A stretch of DNA of 5,879 nucleotides from Deltaproteobacteria bacterium (GTDB taxonomy: Bacteria > Desulfobacterota > Dissulfuribacteria > Dissulfuribacterales > S140-46), in the NCBI GenBank assembly GCA_015491585.1, contig WFVQ01000208.1, positions 1 to 5,879 of the forward strand, in the 5' to 3' direction. This document shows positions 4,389-5,879 of the stretch, in pieces (position 1 is the first letter of the stretch; each line of letters opens with the position of its first letter). Below the pieces are notes generated by a model. The model made no database searches, was not told the DNA's origin, and worked only from the letters and a program-made list of their open reading frames with translations. A program made the translations under genes and the position numbers.

Positions 4389-5582
4389 TTAGTGGATCTC
4401 GGAGACGTGGCCCCTGAAGAGCTTCTCGCCTATGAGGAAGAGCATCCCGCAGAAGCTCAGGGCGCCCACCGTGATCATCACCTCGTGGAGGCTGGGCGAG
4501 TAAGAGAAGAGATGGGGGAGATCCACGATGTTGTACTCATGGAAATGGGGGACCAGCTGTCCAACCACCACCAGGTCGTACCGCATGAAGAATATACCTA
4601 TGATGCTGGAGAGGCCGGCCATGAACATCGCCTTGGGATTGGCGAACTTGACGCCGAGTATGATGGCGAAAGGCAGGATCATGCCGAGGAATATCTCGCC
4701 CACCCAGAAATTGGCGGCATAGGGGCCGGCCACGAGGGCCATAGTGGCCTCATACTTTCCTGGAGGATGGCCGGCGATACCAGAGATGACCTTCCAGCAG
4801 TCGAAGAAGAGGAGCACGGAGATGAGCAGGAGGCAGACCTTGCCGGTTGCGGAAAGGGCCTTCTTCATATCTTCGTTCATCTGCCAGCCGTTGGACCTGT
4901 AGGCCAGGTAGGTGAAGAAGAGGATGGCGGCGCAGCCCGAAAGCATGGCCGAGGCGATGAAGTATATGGGCATATAGGGACCGTGCCAGAACTCGCGTCC
5001 ATTGAGAAGCCCGAACACGGCGCCCAGGTTGCTGTGGGCGGCAACACCAGAGATGACCCCCAGCAGCCCGAACATCCCAGCCTGCTTGTGGCGCCCTATC
5101 TGCAGCAAGGCGAACTCTATCAGCATGAAAAAGAGGTATGCGCCGTAAAGGGTCCCCATCCACCATATGTTGGAGGTGAGGTTAGGGCTGATCACGTTGT
5201 AGATCGCCATTCTCCAGGGGTTCTCGATCTCGAATCCGATGACCATGAATCCCGACACGATAGTGGCTATGGAGAGAAAGACCGACCTCTTGGCGATGGG
5301 CATGAGCACCTTGACACCAAAGACGTGGCCTATGGACGATACCAGACAGAGGCCGGTGGAAGTGACCACGAAGAAGACGTAGGTGGCGATGAGAAGCCCC
5401 CACGGAACCTCCCTGGTGATCCCGTACACGTGATCGTGACCGGCGAAGAAGGCATGAATGCCGAATGCTATGCCCACCGCGGCCACAAAGCCGAGGAAGG
5501 CGATAGCGGTATTGTAGGACTTGGAAGCGGCCGATACCAGCCCCTTTTCTACTGAAACGGCGGCGGATTCGATCTTAGACAT
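4389..5582 (-). CDS. NrfD/PsrC-family integral membrane quinone-interacting subunit
   Basis: Proteins of this family form the membrane anchor that exchanges electrons with menaquinone in polysulfide reductase, Nrf, DsrMKJOP, Qrc, Act and related complexes. They carry no cofactor themselves and work with a 4Fe-4S ferredoxin-like subunit. The 397-residue protein is strongly hydrophobic, with about ten likely spans, including 25-46, 61-84, 98-117, 139-161, 170-193, 203-228, 247-268, 290-311, 318-340 and 368-388. Family-typical features are R57-E-V-P-W-G, T-S-T-G-L-C-L (74-80), N121-P-W-R-M, A182-H-S-N (182-185), and R334-Y-D-L-V-V-V-G-Q-L-V-P (334-345), followed by P363-S-x-H-E. ATG at 5582 has AAAGGAG with a 10-nt spacer. 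It follows a 40-residue membrane microprotein by 48 nt and precedes the MerR-type regulator. No Fe-S, molybdopterin or multiheme partner is in the same unit within view. Which complex it serves cannot be told. Confidence 0.92.
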   Translation of the reverse strand: MSKIESAAVSVEKGLVSAASKSYNTAIAFLGFVAAVGIAFGIHAFFAGHDHVYGITREVPWGLLIATYVFFVVTSTGLCLVSSIGHVFGVKVLMPIAKRSVFLSIATIVSGFMVIGFEIENPWRMAIYNVISPNLTSNIWWMGTLYGAYLFFMLIEFALLQIGRHKQAGMFGLLGVISGVAAHSNLGAVFGLLNGREFWHGPYMPIYFIASAMLSGCAAILFFTYLAYRSNGWQMNEDMKKALSATGKVCLLLISVLLFFDCWKVISGIAGHPPGKYEATMALVAGPYAANFWVGEIFLGMILPFAIILGVKFANPKAMFMAGLSSIIGIFFMRYDLVVVGQLVPHFHEYNIVDLPHLFSYSPSLHEVMITVGALSFCGMLFLIGEKLFRGHVSEIH

Positions 5583-5613
5583 AGGACAAACACTCCTTTC
5601 CTCTTGTTATTCA

Positions 5614-5635
5614 CCCTAAGGCCAGTGGCCCTAAG
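5614..5635. repeat. Two direct copies of CCCTAAG, 15 nt apart
   Basis: CCCTAAG occurs at 5614-5620 and again at 5629-5635; the second copy contains the stop codon of the 40-residue gene. Between them GCCAGTGGC gives a small GGCC/GGCC hairpin on either strand. It lies in the 48-nt gap before nrfD. It could be a processing site or a weak attenuating hairpin, but may be chance. Confidence 0.25.
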
Positions 5636-5753
5636 CCGAGCTCTCTCCCCACTCGTCCAGCTTCTTCTGGACTATGGGCTTGATCTTCAGGTCGTAAACG
5701 GTGTGCAGCGTTGCACAAGTGATCCAAAGGACTAGAAAAAGCACTCCATCCAT
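5631..5753 (-). CDS. 40-residue single-span membrane microprotein, unknown function
   Basis: The reading frame ATG (5753) to TAG (5631) encodes 40 residues. AAAAAGGAG lies 7 nt upstream of the ATG, a strong and well-spaced SD. Residues 4-20 (VLFLVLWITCATLHTVY) form one hydrophobic span with a Cys at 13 and a His at 17. The short N terminus is acidic and the tail (21-40: DLKIK, then QKKLDEW) is charged and helical, which predicts the tail on the cytoplasmic side by the positive-inside rule. It sits 48 nt upstream of the nrfD-like gene, same direction. Tiny membrane proteins often stabilise or assemble respiratory complexes (known for CydX- and CcoQ-type proteins), so a structural subunit of the NrfD complex is a fair guess. 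I do not recognise the sequence. Its length would let most gene finders miss it. Confidence 0.65.
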   Translation of the reverse strand: MDGVLFLVLWITCATLHTVYDLKIKPIVQKKLDEWGESSA

Positions 5754-5767
5754 TTTCCTGCTCCTTT

Positions 5768-5830
5768 TTATTTTCTCCAGTGGCGGCTGGATTGACAAAG
5801 GATTTTCCCTGGAAAATCGTGCGGCTCCAT
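5768..5830 (-). CDS. Possible 20-residue leader peptide (uncertain)
   Basis: An ATG at 5830 opens a 20-codon frame ending TAA at 5768, next to the SD of the 40-residue gene. The perfect 12-nt anti-SD match AAAGGAGGTGAT overlaps the ATG, so GGAGG is only 2 nt from the start, closer than is usual. The frame runs through the perfect palindrome at 5801-5818. It also stays open upstream to the window edge, so it could be the last 36 codons of a gene beginning outside; against this, those upstream codons are AT-rich and unlike the neighbours. The peptide has no recognisable feature. Confidence 0.25.
   Translation of the reverse strand: MEPHDFPGKILCQSSRHWRK
5801..5818. repeat. 18-bp perfect palindrome upstream of the NrfD unit
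   Basis: GATTTTCC-CT-GGAAAATC has two perfect 8-bp arms around a 2-nt centre, about 50 nt upstream of the 40-residue gene. As DNA it suits a dimeric regulator; in RNA it gives a 7-bp hairpin with a 4-nt loop but no T-run. On the plus strand it lies 3 nt after a perfect TTGACA (5792-5797), and AATCGT (5815-5820) stands 17 nt after that hexamer, so a rightward promoter with the palindrome in its spacer is possible. Confidence 0.55.
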
Positions 5831-5857
5831 CACCTCCTTTCCGATTTGTAATTTATA
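5829..5857 (-). promoter_or_regulatory. Possible -10 box and perfect SD at the head of the NrfD unit
   Basis: TATAAA (5857-5852) could be a -10 box for leftward transcription, with the start near 5845. The -35 would fall at the window edge and what is visible there (TAAAAT) is poor. Just downstream is AAAGGAGGTGAT (5840-5829), a 12-nt match to the anti-SD, with no well-spaced ATG, GTG or TTG behind it. Confidence 0.3.
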
Positions 5858-5879
5858 CCCTTTGTTGCATTTTATTTTA

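Noticed and set aside
4392..5555. Plus-strand 387-codon open frame opposite the nrfD-like gene
   Set aside because: The translation is rich in His, Glu, Gly and Asp with no domain, and it mirrors the codon pattern of a clear membrane protein on the other strand. No SD serves it.
1..5879. tRNA, rRNA, CRISPR array, insertion sequence, attachment site or defence system
   Set aside because: No cloverleaf, spaced repeats, transposase, terminal inverted repeats or nuclease-type proteins are visible. The region reads as ordinary chromosomal sequence.

Overview
The window comes from a moderately GC-rich bacterial chromosome, most likely an anaerobic, sulfur- or metal-respiring deltaproteobacterium (Desulfobacterota or a relative). 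This rests on gene content only: a small periplasmic class III multiheme cytochrome c, an NrfD/PsrC-type membrane quinone subunit, a HspR-like MerR regulator with a cysteine tail, and paired Hsp20 genes. No marker gene fixes the species. Every gene has a clear Shine-Dalgarno (SD) sequence, and three strong intrinsic terminators mark the unit ends.

Left block (about 50-2550, minus strand, read right to left): a 71-residue cysteine-cluster protein, inositol-1-phosphate synthase, and two Hsp20 chaperones, closed by a terminator at 50-73. The two hsp20 genes are 12 nt apart. In the 80-nt gap before the first hsp20, the transcript can fold into a 15-bp hairpin that pairs its whole GGAGG SD. This is a candidate RNA thermometer and the most interesting non-coding signal here. 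A promoter-like TTGACT-N16-TATCGT overlaps the same bases, so a DNA-operator reading competes with it.

Middle block (about 2541-3884, plus strand): a divergent promoter region, then a tetraheme cytochrome c with a signal peptide and its own terminator. About 27 nt past that terminator begins a soluble protein of about 262 residues that I do not recognise, with five cysteines in its C-terminal half. It converges on the next unit, whose terminator hairpin starts at its stop codon.

Right block (about 3883-5879, minus strand): a regulatory leader with an 18-bp perfect palindrome and a perfect 12-nt SD, a 40-residue single-span membrane microprotein, an NrfD-like ten-span (estimate) membrane protein, and a HspR-like MerR regulator, closed by the terminator at 3883-3912. 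The electron-transfer partners an NrfD protein normally needs are not in view and may lie beyond the right edge.

Working picture: the left block looks like a stress module (small heat-shock chaperones plus the first enzyme of inositol-solute or inositol-lipid synthesis). The centre and right carry respiratory electron-transfer parts. The HspR-like regulator could tie the two together, but that is inference.
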